From: CAYORM01 sp964406375
GTDB lineage: Bacteria > Pseudomonadota > Alphaproteobacteria > DSM-16000 > Inquilinaceae
Direction: 5' to 3'
Assembly: GCA_964406375.1 (NCBI GenBank)
Contig: CAYORM010000063.1
Location: 1 to 16,930 of the forward strand
DNA length: 16,930 nucleotides
In this document: positions 6,647 through 13,562 of the stretch, in pieces
Numbering within the stretch: position 1 is the stretch's first letter
How the letters are laid out: the number at the start of each line of letters is the position of its first letter
Notes under the pieces: model-generated
What the model was told of the DNA's origin: nothing
The model's input: only the letters and a program-made list of their open reading frames with translations
The model's database searches: none
Made by a program: the position numbers and the translations under genes

Positions 6647-8128
6647 TTACTTGGCGCTGATATCGAGCGTGTAGCTCGTCTCACCGCCGTAGGTGTAGAC
6701 GCGGATGTTGTAGTCGCCCGGCTCCAGCGTCTGGATGATGCGGTCGACATTGGTGCCGCCGCTGGCGCTGGAGGCGAGGTAGTTCATGCCGTTCGCCGAC
6801 AGCAGGTCGAGGTCGGCATCGGCACTCGCCGGACGCAGCACGATCGCCACCTCGGCGGTGCGCGACAGGCTGATGTGGAAGAAATCGTCGGAGTCGAGCG
6901 GGCCGACCCATTCCGTCACCGAAATCGCGCCGGCCGTCGGATCACCGATCGACAATGCCTCCTCATTGTAATTGCCGGCGGAGTCGGGCGGCAGCGGCTC
7001 GGCATCCTCGGCGGACAGGGTCAAGGTGTAGCTGGTCTGGTTGCCGGCATTATTGACCCCGACGACATAATAGCCCGGCTCGAGCGTCGCGATGATCTGG
7101 TCCGGCTCGGCCAGATAGTTGGTGGAGGAGGCGAGATAGAGCCAGTCGCGCCCGCCGTAGAGGGTTATGTCCGCATCGGCCGTCATGCCGTCGAGCAGCA
7201 CCGTGACGCGCTTGGTGTCGGTGATCTCGAAGCCGAAATAATCCTCGTAATCGACCGGGCCGACCCATTCCGTGACCGTCAGCGGCGCGCCCGTCTCAAG
7301 GACGCCGAGCGGCGTCGGCCGGTCATAGAAGTTGCTGCCGCCATCCGGCGGCGGCTCCTCGCCCGGCGTCGCGGAGAGTGTGAGCTGATAGCCGGTGTCG
7401 GTCGCGTCGTAGTTCGAGACATAGACGAAATAGCTGCCCGGTCCGATGGTGACGGTGAGCTCCTCCGGCGTCGTGCCGGCATTCATGCCCGCGCCGTACT
7501 GGTAACCGGACGTGTCGGTCAGGAACACATCGACATCGGCGCTGAGGCCGGACAGGGCGACGGTCACCTCCGTCCAGTCATCGACCGAGAAGCTGAAATA
7601 GTCGTTGATGTCGGTCGAGGAGAGGGTGCCGTTGGTGGTGAAGCCCTCCGGGCCCAGCGGCCCGATCGCCTGGGCCGTGTCCGGCACGTCGTCACCCGTC
7701 ACGCCGTCCGCGCCCCCGTCGCCGCCGGCGGGGCCACCGATCTGCAGCGGGGCGAGCAGTTCGGCCCACATGTAGCCGATGGTGCCGTCCTCGAGTTCGA
7801 CGCGCACCCAGTTGCTTCCGGCGACCTCCCCCGTCACCGTCACCCGCGTGCCGAAGGGCAGCGTGGCGATCCGCTCGGAGATGCCGGCGGGCTGGTCGCG
7901 CACGGCGCCGTCGATCCAGGTCACATAGGACGGGGCGTCGAGCTCCACCGCGATCGGCGGGCCGGCCGGCTCGGTCGGCATCGGCTCGTCGAGCGCCGGC
8001 TCGGCGGCGTCGATCTCCTCGGCCGGCTCGACGCCCGCCGGGACGGTGTCGTCCTGGGCCAGCGCCAGGCCGGGCACCGCCAGGCCGAGCGCCGTCGTCA
8101 GCAGCAGGGTCCTCGTCAATTGTCTCAT
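6647..8128 (-). CDS. Secreted protein with an SH3 domain and three PPC-like beta repeats
   Basis: This 493-residue exported protein has no specific family name that I recognise. A signal peptide covers residues 1-24 (MRQLTRTLLLTTALGLAVPG, ending LALA before QDD) and there is no lipobox cysteine. An acidic/proline linker (25-59) leads to a bacterial SH3-like domain at about 60-125 (VRDQPAGISERIATLPFGTRVTV, with SNWVRVELEDGTIGYMWAELL). A Gly/Asp linker follows, then three pre-peptidase C-terminal (PPC)-like beta domains at about 152-254, 267-373 and 387-492. Repeats 2 and 3 share TEWVGP-(V/L)-D-x(2)-D-(Y/F)-F and a YTL(T/D)(L/I)SA ending. PPC domains usually bind glycans or sit beside proteases; no protease domain is present. 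GAGGAGG lies five bases before the ATG at 8128. An ATG at 8173 overlapping the chvG stop would bury the signal peptide. It sits directly after chvG, so an envelope role linked to ChvG is possible but unproven. Confidence 0.85.
   Translation of the reverse strand: MRQLTRTLLLTTALGLAVPGLALAQDDTVPAGVEPAEEIDAAEPALDEPMPTEPAGPPIAVELDAPSYVTWIDGAVRDQPAGISERIATLPFGTRVTVTGEVAGSNWVRVELEDGTIGYMWAELLAPLQIGGPAGGDGGADGVTGDDVPDTAQAIGPLGPEGFTTNGTLSSTDINDYFSFSVDDWTEVTVALSGLSADVDVFLTDTSGYQYGAGMNAGTTPEELTVTIGPGSYFVYVSNYDATDTGYQLTLSATPGEEPPPDGGSNFYDRPTPLGVLETGAPLTVTEWVGPVDYEDYFGFEITDTKRVTVLLDGMTADADITLYGGRDWLYLASSTNYLAEPDQIIATLEPGYYVVGVNNAGNQTSYTLTLSAEDAEPLPPDSAGNYNEEALSIGDPTAGAISVTEWVGPLDSDDFFHISLSRTAEVAIVLRPASADADLDLLSANGMNYLASSASGGTNVDRIIQTLEPGDYNIRVYTYGGETSYTLDISAK
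6899..7273 (-). repeat. Direct repeat units inside the SH3/PPC gene (PPC repeats 2 and 3)
   Basis: The 18-base word CGGGCCGACCCATTCCGT occurs at 6899-6916 and again at 7256-7273, exactly 357 bases (119 codons) apart. It encodes the TEWVGP segment that opens each domain. The in-frame spacing and the surrounding protein similarity show that repeats 2 and 3 arose by tandem duplication; repeat 1 is more diverged. Confidence 0.7.
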
Positions 8129-8169
8129 GGGGTCCTCCTCGGGTGATGGGCTAAAGGCCCCCGGCGGCG

Positions 8170-9915
8170 TCATTTGGCCGGAAGCCGAACGGTGAAGCGT
8201 GCGCCGCGCCCCTCCTCGCGGTTCTCCGCGAAGATCTCGCCGCCATGGGCGGTGACGATCTGGTGCGAGATGCTGAGACCCAGGCCGGAATGGGTGCCAA
8301 ATTTCTCGCCGGCCGGCCGCTCGCTGTAGAAGCGGTCGAAGATCGCGGTCAGCTTGGATGGCGGGATGCCGGGCCCGTCATCCTCGACGGTGATCACCAC
8401 CTGCCGGCCGGCGCGCCAGGTCCGCAGCGCGATCGTTCCGTCCGGGGGCGAGAAGCTGATGGCGTTGGTGATCAGATTGCGCAGCACCTGCACCAGCCGG
8501 TCCTCGATCCCGACGACCTTCAGCGTCGCGCCCGGCTGGATCGACACCGTGACCTTCGGCCCGCTCTCCGCCAGCGTCGCGCGGTAGAGCTCGGCCAGCA
8601 TCGAGACCATCCGCGCGATATCGACATCCGCCGCCTCGGCGCGCGACAGCTCGGCATCCAGACGCGAGGCGTCGGAGATGTCGGTGATCAGCCGGTCGAG
8701 GCGCTGCACATCCTCGACGATGATGCCAATCAGCTTCTTCTGCCGCTCCGGGTCGGTGATCCGGGCCGTCGTCTCGACGGCGCTGCGCAGCGAAGTCAGC
8801 GGGTTCTTGATCTCATGCGCGACATCGGCGGCGAAGCGTTCGATCGCGTCCATGCGGGCCCACAGCGCTTCCGTCATGGCTCGCAGCGCGCCCGAAAGTT
8901 CCCCGATCTCGTCGCGCCGCCGCGTCATGTCGGGAATCTCGACCTGCCGTCCGCGGCCGGTGCGCACCCGTTCGGCAGCGAGCGCCAGCCGCCGGATCGG
9001 CCGGGTGATCGTCCCGGCTAGGTAGAGTGACAGCACGATCGTCAGGCACAGCGCGATGGCGAAGACCTTCAGGATCTCCTCGCGCACCGACTGGATGTTG
9101 CCCTCGATGTTGATGCCGTCGCGGGTGACGAGCACCGCCCCTAGCACCGCCCGTACCCGCTGGACCGGCACCGCGACGCCCAGCATCAGCGTGCCGTCCG
9201 GGCCGGACCAGACCTGGCGGCCGATATCGCCGGCCAGCGCCGCGGCGACGCTGGGATAATCGTCGGCGTGCTGTTCCGGCGATTCCGTATAGGGCGGCCA
9301 GCGCTTGCGCGGTCCCATCAGCCGGTCGGCCGCGGCATAGATCTCGTCGAAGGTGGTGCGCAACCAACTCGTCTCCGATGGCGGCGGCAGGGGGCGCACC
9401 TCGATCAGCCCGCCCGGCTGCCCGATCACCCAGCTGTCGGCCACGAGCGTCCCGCTGGTCGCGAACAGGCGGGTGCGGGTGTTCGAGGCGGAGTAGACGC
9501 GGCGCACCATCTGCCGCGCCATTTCGGGGTCGAGCAGGCGTTCCGCCCCCTCCCCGGCGATCGTCGCGGCCTCGGCGATCGCGCCGGCCAGCACCTCGGC
9601 CTCGGTAGTCAGCGAGCTCAACTCGTTCTCGATCAACCGCTCCTGATAGGCGGAGAGGTAGAGCATGCCGCCGACCAGCATCATCAGCGCCATGACATTG
9701 ACGGCGAGGACGCGCGCGGTGAGCTTCGAGAAGATGCGGCGGCGCGCCCGCGCCGCCGGCCGCTCCGTCTCGCGCAGGTCAAAGCGCGCGGCCCGGATCG
9801 GCGAGCGGTCCTCGCCGCGTGACCCCGAGGCGCCGGACGACGCCGTTCCACCCGCCTCGCCGTCCCGCCGGTCCTCCACCGCGGCGCCTGACGGCCGCGA
9901 GCGCGGCGCCGTCAT
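8170..9915 (-). CDS. chvG: Sensor histidine kinase ChvG/ExoS family
   Basis: Membrane sensor kinase of the acid/envelope-stress two-component system, paired with ChvI. From the ATG at 9915 it has 581 residues, close to the 580-600 of rhizobial ChvG/ExoS. Order: a disordered Pro/Arg/Glu-rich cytoplasmic leader (1-60), membrane helix 1 (about 68-89), a periplasmic sensor domain (90-283), helix 2 (284-302), HAMP (303-355), the dimerisation/phosphoacceptor domain with His367 in DVAHEIKNPLTSLRSAVE, then the ATPase domain with N-box RNLITNAISFSP (479-490), EDDGPGIP (511-518) and GLGLSIS (544-550). The start is uncertain: the frame stays open upstream to 10260, and an ATG at 10143 would overlap chvI by 32 bases and add 76 Pro/Ala-rich residues. 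No ribosome-binding site is visible before 9915, and a perfect hairpin sits there. In rhizobia the periplasmic ExoR protein inhibits this kinase; no exoR is present here. Confidence 0.93.
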   Translation of the reverse strand: MTAPRSRPSGAAVEDRRDGEAGGTASSGASGSRGEDRSPIRAARFDLRETERPAARARRRIFSKLTARVLAVNVMALMMLVGGMLYLSAYQERLIENELSSLTTEAEVLAGAIAEAATIAGEGAERLLDPEMARQMVRRVYSASNTRTRLFATSGTLVADSWVIGQPGGLIEVRPLPPPSETSWLRTTFDEIYAAADRLMGPRKRWPPYTESPEQHADDYPSVAAALAGDIGRQVWSGPDGTLMLGVAVPVQRVRAVLGAVLVTRDGINIEGNIQSVREEILKVFAIALCLTIVLSLYLAGTITRPIRRLALAAERVRTGRGRQVEIPDMTRRRDEIGELSGALRAMTEALWARMDAIERFAADVAHEIKNPLTSLRSAVETTARITDPERQKKLIGIIVEDVQRLDRLITDISDASRLDAELSRAEAADVDIARMVSMLAELYRATLAESGPKVTVSIQPGATLKVVGIEDRLVQVLRNLITNAISFSPPDGTIALRTWRAGRQVVITVEDDGPGIPPSKLTAIFDRFYSERPAGEKFGTHSGLGLSISHQIVTAHGGEIFAENREEGRGARFTVRLPAK

Positions 9916-9919
9916 TCGG

Positions 9920-9940
9920 CGCGCCGGCCGGGCCGGCGCG
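9920..9940 (-). promoter_or_regulatory. Perfect 10-bp inverted repeat just upstream of the chosen chvG start
   Basis: CGCGCCGGCC and GGCCGGCGCG flank one central base, ending five bases before the ATG at 9915. In RNA this would fold into a very stable stem over the place a ribosome-binding site should occupy. If chvG starts further upstream, the stem lies within coding sequence. It may control chvG translation, or simply reflect extreme GC content; both are open. Confidence 0.35.
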
Positions 9941-10111
9941 GGCTGCGCTGCGGGCGGATCGCCGCGCGGCGGGCGGGGGCGGGAGGCCAAGAGGGCCGGA
10001 CGGCGATCGGCGGCCGCCCCGTCGCGCGCGTCGCCCGGCGAAGCTGCGGGAGGGACCGCGGCGGACGGGGCGGACGTGTCGGCGTCGGGCTCCGTCCGCG
10101 GGGGGCCGGCC

Positions 10112-10810
10112 TCAGCCTTCCTTGTAACGGTAGCCGACGCCATACAGCGTCTCGATATGTGCGAACTCGTTGTCTGCGGCTTTGAACTTCTTGCGGATGC
10201 GTTTGATGTGGCTGTCGATCGTGCGGTCATCGACGTAGATGTGCTCGCCATAGGCCGCATCCATCAGCTGGTCGCGGCTCTTGACGTGGCCGGGGCGTTG
10301 GGCGAGCGCCTTGACCAGCAGGAACTCGGTGACCGTCAGCTCCACGGTCTGGCCCTTCCAGGTGCAGGCGTGACGGTTGCTGTCGAGTTCGAGATCGCCG
10401 CGCACCATCACGGCGGTCGGATCGACGGCGCCGCCGGTCGTCGCCAGCGCCTCGCGCCGCAGCAACGCCCGGATGCGCTCGATCAGCAGCCGCTGCGAGA
10501 AGGGCTTCTTGATGTAATCGTCGGCCCCCATCCGCAGGCCGAGCAGCTCGTCCACCTCGTCATCCTTCGAGGTCAGGAAAATGACCGGCATGGTCGAGGT
10601 CTTGCGCAGCCGGCCCAGCAGCTCCATCCCGTCCATGCGCGGCATCTTGATGTCGAGCACCGCGAGGTCGACCGGACGCGCGGTCAGCCCGCGCAGCGCC
10701 TCGTCGCCGTCGGAATAGGTGCGTACCTCGAAACCCTCGGCCTCCAACGCCATGGCGATCGACGTGAGGATGTTGCGGTCGTCGTCGACCAGGGCGATCG
10801 TCTGCGCCAT
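10112..10810 (-). CDS. chvI: DNA-binding response regulator ChvI (OmpR/PhoB class)
   Basis: This 232-residue transcription factor is phosphorylated by ChvG. The receiver domain (1-120) has the acidic pocket DDD at 9-11, the phosphoacceptor Asp53 in VLDIKMPRMDG, the switch Thr80 in IFLTSKDDE and Lys102 in DDYIKKPF. The C-terminal winged-helix domain (about 135-230) has ELTVTEFLLVKALAQRPG, SRDQLMDAAYG, the recognition-helix stretch VDDRTIDSHIKRIRKKF and the closing YGVGYRYKEG. This match to ChvI, including the YVDDRTIDSHIKRIRKKF-type ending, is strong. In rhizobia ChvI controls envelope, exopolysaccharide, motility and acid-adaptation genes; the regulon here is unknown. It is the first gene of chvI-chvG-SH3/PPC and divergent from the HugZ-like gene, with inverted repeats in the 142-bp gap that could serve autoregulation. 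Confidence 0.95.
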   Translation of the reverse strand: MAQTIALVDDDRNILTSIAMALEAEGFEVRTYSDGDEALRGLTARPVDLAVLDIKMPRMDGMELLGRLRKTSTMPVIFLTSKDDEVDELLGLRMGADDYIKKPFSQRLLIERIRALLRREALATTGGAVDPTAVMVRGDLELDSNRHACTWKGQTVELTVTEFLLVKALAQRPGHVKSRDQLMDAAYGEHIYVDDRTIDSHIKRIRKKFKAADNEFAHIETLYGVGYRYKEG

Positions 10811-10844
10811 CTTACGGTGTCCCCCGCATCCAAACTCTTCGCCG

Positions 10845-10861
10845 ATACTGACTTTCAGTAT
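10845..10861. promoter_or_regulatory. Inverted repeat in the chvI / HugZ-like divergent promoter
   Basis: ATACTGA and TCAGTAT are perfect 7-base arms around CTT, an AT-rich element 35 bases upstream of the chvI ATG and about 90 upstream of the HugZ-like gene. A second, shorter dyad, CGTGA-TCG-TCACG, follows at 10875-10887. Position and composition suit an operator or promoter element. Which protein binds is unknown; ChvI itself is one candidate. Confidence 0.4.
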
Positions 10862-10952
10862 GGCGCATTTGCGGCGTGATCGTCACGGTAGCGCGGCCCG
10901 TTTCGGTCGTTCCGGCGACGAAAGGGCTGGATGAGGCGAACGGAGGAAGAGG

Positions 10953-11723
10953 ATGAGCGGAGCGGCCGGCGAGGCAGCGGAGGCTCAGGCGGCGGGCCAG
11001 GGCGGGCAGGCCCGGCCTCCGGCGGAGACGGCGCAGGCCATCGCCCGCCGCCACGATCGCGGCGCGCTGGCGACGGTAGATGGCGAGGGATGGCCGCATG
11101 CCTCACTCGTGCTCTACGCGCTCGACGGCGAGGGCCGGCCGGTGCTGATGTTGTCGGAGCTGGCGCGGCACACGCGCAACGTCAAGGCGACCGGACGCGC
11201 GGCGCTGCTGGTCGACGACACGGGCGGGGCAGGCTCGGCGCTGACCGGGACGCGGCTGACGATCGCCGGCACCATCGCCCGCACCGACGATCCGCTGGCG
11301 CGGCGGCGCTATCTCGCCCGCCATCCCGAGGCCGAGGCGTATGCGGGCTTCGCCGATATGGCGATCTGGCGGATCGAGCCGGATCACGGGCTGCTCGTCG
11401 CCGGCTTCGGTGCGATCCATCGCCTGACCGCGGCGGATCTGGTCTCGGTCATCCCCGAGGCGCTCGCCGCCGCCGAGCAGCGCATCGTCGCGCACATGAA
11501 CGAAGATCATGCGGATGCGATCGACCTCTACGCCCGATGCCTGCTCGGCCGCAGTGGCGAGGGCTGGCGCATGACGGGCATCGATGCGGCCGGCATCGAT
11601 CTGCGTCGGGGCAGCGAGATCGCGCGGATCGACTTCCCGGCGCCGGTCGCCGATGCCGGCGCGGCGCGCGAGGCGCTGGTTGCCCTGGTGCGTGCCGCCC
11701 GGGCCGCACTCTCCGACGCCTGA
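10953..11723 (+). CDS. HugZ-like pyridoxamine 5'-phosphate oxidase-fold protein with DUF2470 domain
   Basis: This 256-residue cytoplasmic protein has a split-barrel flavin/heme-binding domain (about 25-165) and a C-terminal DUF2470 domain. The first is marked by HDRGALATVDGEGWPHASLV (34-53), SELARHTRNVKATGRAALLV (68-87) and the VAGFGAIHRL segment (149-158). DUF2470 is marked by AEQRIVAHMNEDHADAIDLY (174-193). The same arrangement occurs in HugZ-type heme-degrading proteins, but many homologues are untested and may bind FMN or F420-like cofactors instead, so heme oxygenase activity should not be assumed. The first 25 residues are Ala/Gly/Gln-rich and probably disordered. GGAGG lies six bases before the ATG. 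The phosphonate monoester hydrolase gene follows after 22 bases on the same strand, so the two are probably cotranscribed without an obvious functional link. Confidence 0.88.
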   Translation: MSGAAGEAAEAQAAGQGGQARPPAETAQAIARRHDRGALATVDGEGWPHASLVLYALDGEGRPVLMLSELARHTRNVKATGRAALLVDDTGGAGSALTGTRLTIAGTIARTDDPLARRRYLARHPEAEAYAGFADMAIWRIEPDHGLLVAGFGAIHRLTAADLVSVIPEALAAAEQRIVAHMNEDHADAIDLYARCLLGRSGEGWRMTGIDAAGIDLRRGSEIARIDFPAPVADAGAAREALVALVRAARAALSDA

Positions 11724-11745
11724 CAGAAGCCCGAAGGGGCCGGCG

Positions 11746-13269
11746 ATGCGCGGCAATGTCCTTCTCATCACCGCCGACCAGTGGCGCGGCGATGCGCTGT
11801 CCTGCGCCGGCCATCCGGTCGTGCGCACCCCGGCGGTCGATGCGCTCGCGCGCGGCGGCACGCTGTTCCGGCGGCACTTCGCCAACGCCTATCCGTGCGG
11901 GCCGGCGCGAGCCTCGATGCATACCGGGCTCTACGCCCATACCCATCGCAGCATCCGCAATGGCACGCCGCTTGATGCGCGGCACGGCAACATGGCGCTC
12001 GAGATACGCCGCGCGGGCGGCCGGCCACTGCTGTTCGGCTATACCGACACCTCGCTCGATCCGCGCGGCCGGGCACCGGACGATCCCGCGCGCCATACCT
12101 ATGAATCGGTCCTGCCGGGATATGAGCCGGTGCTGCTGCTCGGCGAGGATGCGGCGCCGTGGCTCGAACACCTTGCCGGGCGCGGACACCGGATCAGCGA
12201 TCCCTCCGATGGCCGCAACGGCCTTTTCCGCACCGGCGGTCGCATTGGCGATCCGGCACCCTTTGCGGCCGAGGAGGGCGAGACGCGCTTTGTCGTCGAC
12301 GCGGCGATCCGCCACCTCTCGGACCTCGGTGACGAACCCTTCTTCGCCCATGTCGCGCTGATCTGCCCGCACCCGCCCTTCGTCGCGCCGGCGCCCTGGC
12401 ACGACCGCTATGCCGGTCTGGCAGCACCCGGTCCGATACGCGCCCGGTCTGCGGCCGAGGAGGCGCGGACGCATCCGCTGCTCGCGGCGCTGCTCGAGAC
12501 GGTCCCGCTCGCGGGTTTCGTGCCGGATGCGCCGGGGCTGGCGGCCGATCTCGCGGGCGAGCCGCTCGCGAGGCTGCGCGCGGTCTATTGGGGCATGGTG
12601 TCGATGGTCGATGCCGAGATCGGACGGCTGCTCGCCTGGCTCGCCGAGACGGGGCGCGACCGCGACACGCTCGTCATCGTCACCTCCGACCATGGCGAGA
12701 TGCTCGGCGACCATCACCTCTTCGGCAAATGTGCCTGGTTCGACGCCGCCGCCCATATTCCGCTCGTCATCCGTGACCCGCGGGCCGCGGCGGAGGGCGG
12801 CCGGGGACGGGTGGTCGAGGCCTTCACCGAGGCGGTCGATCTGATGCCGACGATCCTCGACTGGCTGGGGCTGCCGGTGCCACGGCTGTGTGACGGCGCC
12901 TCGCTCCTGCCTTTCTGCCGCGGCGAGCCGACGCCCCGGCATTGGCGCGACGCCGCCCATTGGGAGCACGATTTCGGTGACCTCCGGAGCCCCGTGCTCG
13001 CCGAACGGCTCGGCCTCGATCTCGACGAGACGGCGCTGGTCGTCCACCGGGAAGCGCGGCGCAAGTACGTGCACTTCACGCGGCTGCCTCCGTTATTCTA
13101 CGATCTCGCCGATGATCCGGGCGAGACCCGCGATCGCTCGGCGGATCCGGCCTGGGCGGCCGACTGCCTCGACTGCGTCCAGGCGCTGCTGTCCTGGCGC
13201 ATGCGGTTCGAGGACCGCAGCCTGACCGGCATCTCCTTGCGGGATGGCTATATGGAAAGGACCGATTGA
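11746..13269 (+). CDS. Phosphonate monoester hydrolase / sulfatase, formylglycine-dependent
   Basis: This 507-residue member of the alkaline phosphatase superfamily closely resembles the rhizobial phosphonate monoester hydrolase (PMH), which splits phosphonate and phosphate mono- and diesters and some sulfates. The start LLITADQWRGD places the metal ligand Asp11. PCGPARASMHTGLY has the C-x-P-x-R signature, in which Cys51 must become formylglycine as the nucleophile, with Arg55 beside it. His209 (CPHPPF), Asp315-His316 (TSDHGEMLGDHH) and Lys328 (LFGK) complete the site. PMH-specific stretches include NGTPLDARHGN, DLMPTILDWLGLPVPRLCDG and KYVHFTRLPPLFYDL. There is no signal peptide, which fits PMH. 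A long reading frame continues upstream to 11584 inside the HugZ-like gene, but family alignment supports the ATG at 11746. No formylglycine-generating enzyme is in the window. The physiological substrate is unknown. Confidence 0.9.
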   Translation: MRGNVLLITADQWRGDALSCAGHPVVRTPAVDALARGGTLFRRHFANAYPCGPARASMHTGLYAHTHRSIRNGTPLDARHGNMALEIRRAGGRPLLFGYTDTSLDPRGRAPDDPARHTYESVLPGYEPVLLLGEDAAPWLEHLAGRGHRISDPSDGRNGLFRTGGRIGDPAPFAAEEGETRFVVDAAIRHLSDLGDEPFFAHVALICPHPPFVAPAPWHDRYAGLAAPGPIRARSAAEEARTHPLLAALLETVPLAGFVPDAPGLAADLAGEPLARLRAVYWGMVSMVDAEIGRLLAWLAETGRDRDTLVIVTSDHGEMLGDHHLFGKCAWFDAAAHIPLVIRDPRAAAEGGRGRVVEAFTEAVDLMPTILDWLGLPVPRLCDGASLLPFCRGEPTPRHWRDAAHWEHDFGDLRSPVLAERLGLDLDETALVVHREARRKYVHFTRLPPLFYDLADDPGETRDRSADPAWAADCLDCVQALLSWRMRFEDRSLTGISLRDGYMERTD

Positions 13270-13520
13270 TGGATTGGGCGCCGCTGCTCTTCGCCGTGCC
13301 GGCTGCCCTGTGGGTCGCCGCCGTCGTCGTCGGCCTGGCCCTCCTGCGCCATCGGCGCGAGACGTCGATCTCGCGCTACCTCTTCAACGGTATGCGCTTT
13401 TTCAACCCGCTCTGGTTCAAGGGCGAGGCACGGGCGCTGCAGAAACTCTTCGTGCGCCTGTTCGCCCTGTTCGTCGTCTCGGTGCCCGCGGCGGCGGCGG
13501 CCGTCATCCTGATCGGCTGA
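13269..13520 (+). CDS. Small two-helix membrane protein of unknown function
   Basis: This 83-residue protein is not one I recognise. Two hydrophobic segments (about residues 5-26 and 60-82) flank a basic, aromatic loop containing RHRRETSISRYLFNGMRFFNPLWFKGEARALQK in pieces, so it should form an inner-membrane hairpin. The ATG at 13269 shares one base with the stop codon of the hydrolase gene (TGATG), and GGAAAGGA lies upstream, so translation is probably coupled; an in-frame TTG at 13266 is an alternative start. The coupling suggests the two products are made in fixed proportion, perhaps to bring the hydrolase to the membrane, but that is inference. Confidence 0.75.
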   Translation: MDWAPLLFAVPAALWVAAVVVGLALLRHRRETSISRYLFNGMRFFNPLWFKGEARALQKLFVRLFALFVVSVPAAAAAVILIG

Positions 13521-13522
13521 GA

Positions 13523-13552
13523 GGGCGGGTGGGAGAGACCTCCCGCCCGCCC
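13523..13552. terminator. Bidirectional terminator-like hairpin between convergent genes
   Basis: GGGCGGGTGGGAG pairs with CTCCCGCCCGCCC to form a 13-bp stem, with one T-G wobble, around the loop AGAC. It fills the 42-bp space between the stop codons of the small membrane protein and the convergent aldo/keto reductase. There is no U-run on either strand, but position and stability argue for a shared terminator or 3'-end stabiliser. Confidence 0.65.
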
Positions 13553-13562
13553 GGAGCCTGGG

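Noticed and set aside
5042..8146. A 1034-residue open frame on the plus strand opposite EIIA, rapZ, hprK and the SH3/PPC gene.
   Set aside because: Its translation is rich in Arg, Asp, His and Gly and matches no family, while the minus strand carries well-recognised proteins through most of the span. Long antisense frames are expected at this GC content.
8129..8173. ATG at 8173 overlapping the chvG stop as the start of the SH3/PPC protein.
   Set aside because: It would place 15 residues before a clear signal peptide, while the ATG at 8128 has a strong GAGGAGG ribosome-binding site. It could still act in coupling, but not as the preferred start.
8170..10810. A defence or mobile element hidden in the chvIG region.
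   Set aside because: All of this span is explained by a normal ChvI/ChvG pair; no integrase, repeats or composition shift are visible.
11449..13074. A 541-residue minus-strand open frame across the phosphonate monoester hydrolase gene.
   Set aside because: Low-complexity Arg/Gly/Asp translation with no motif; the plus-strand frame has the complete hydrolase active site.
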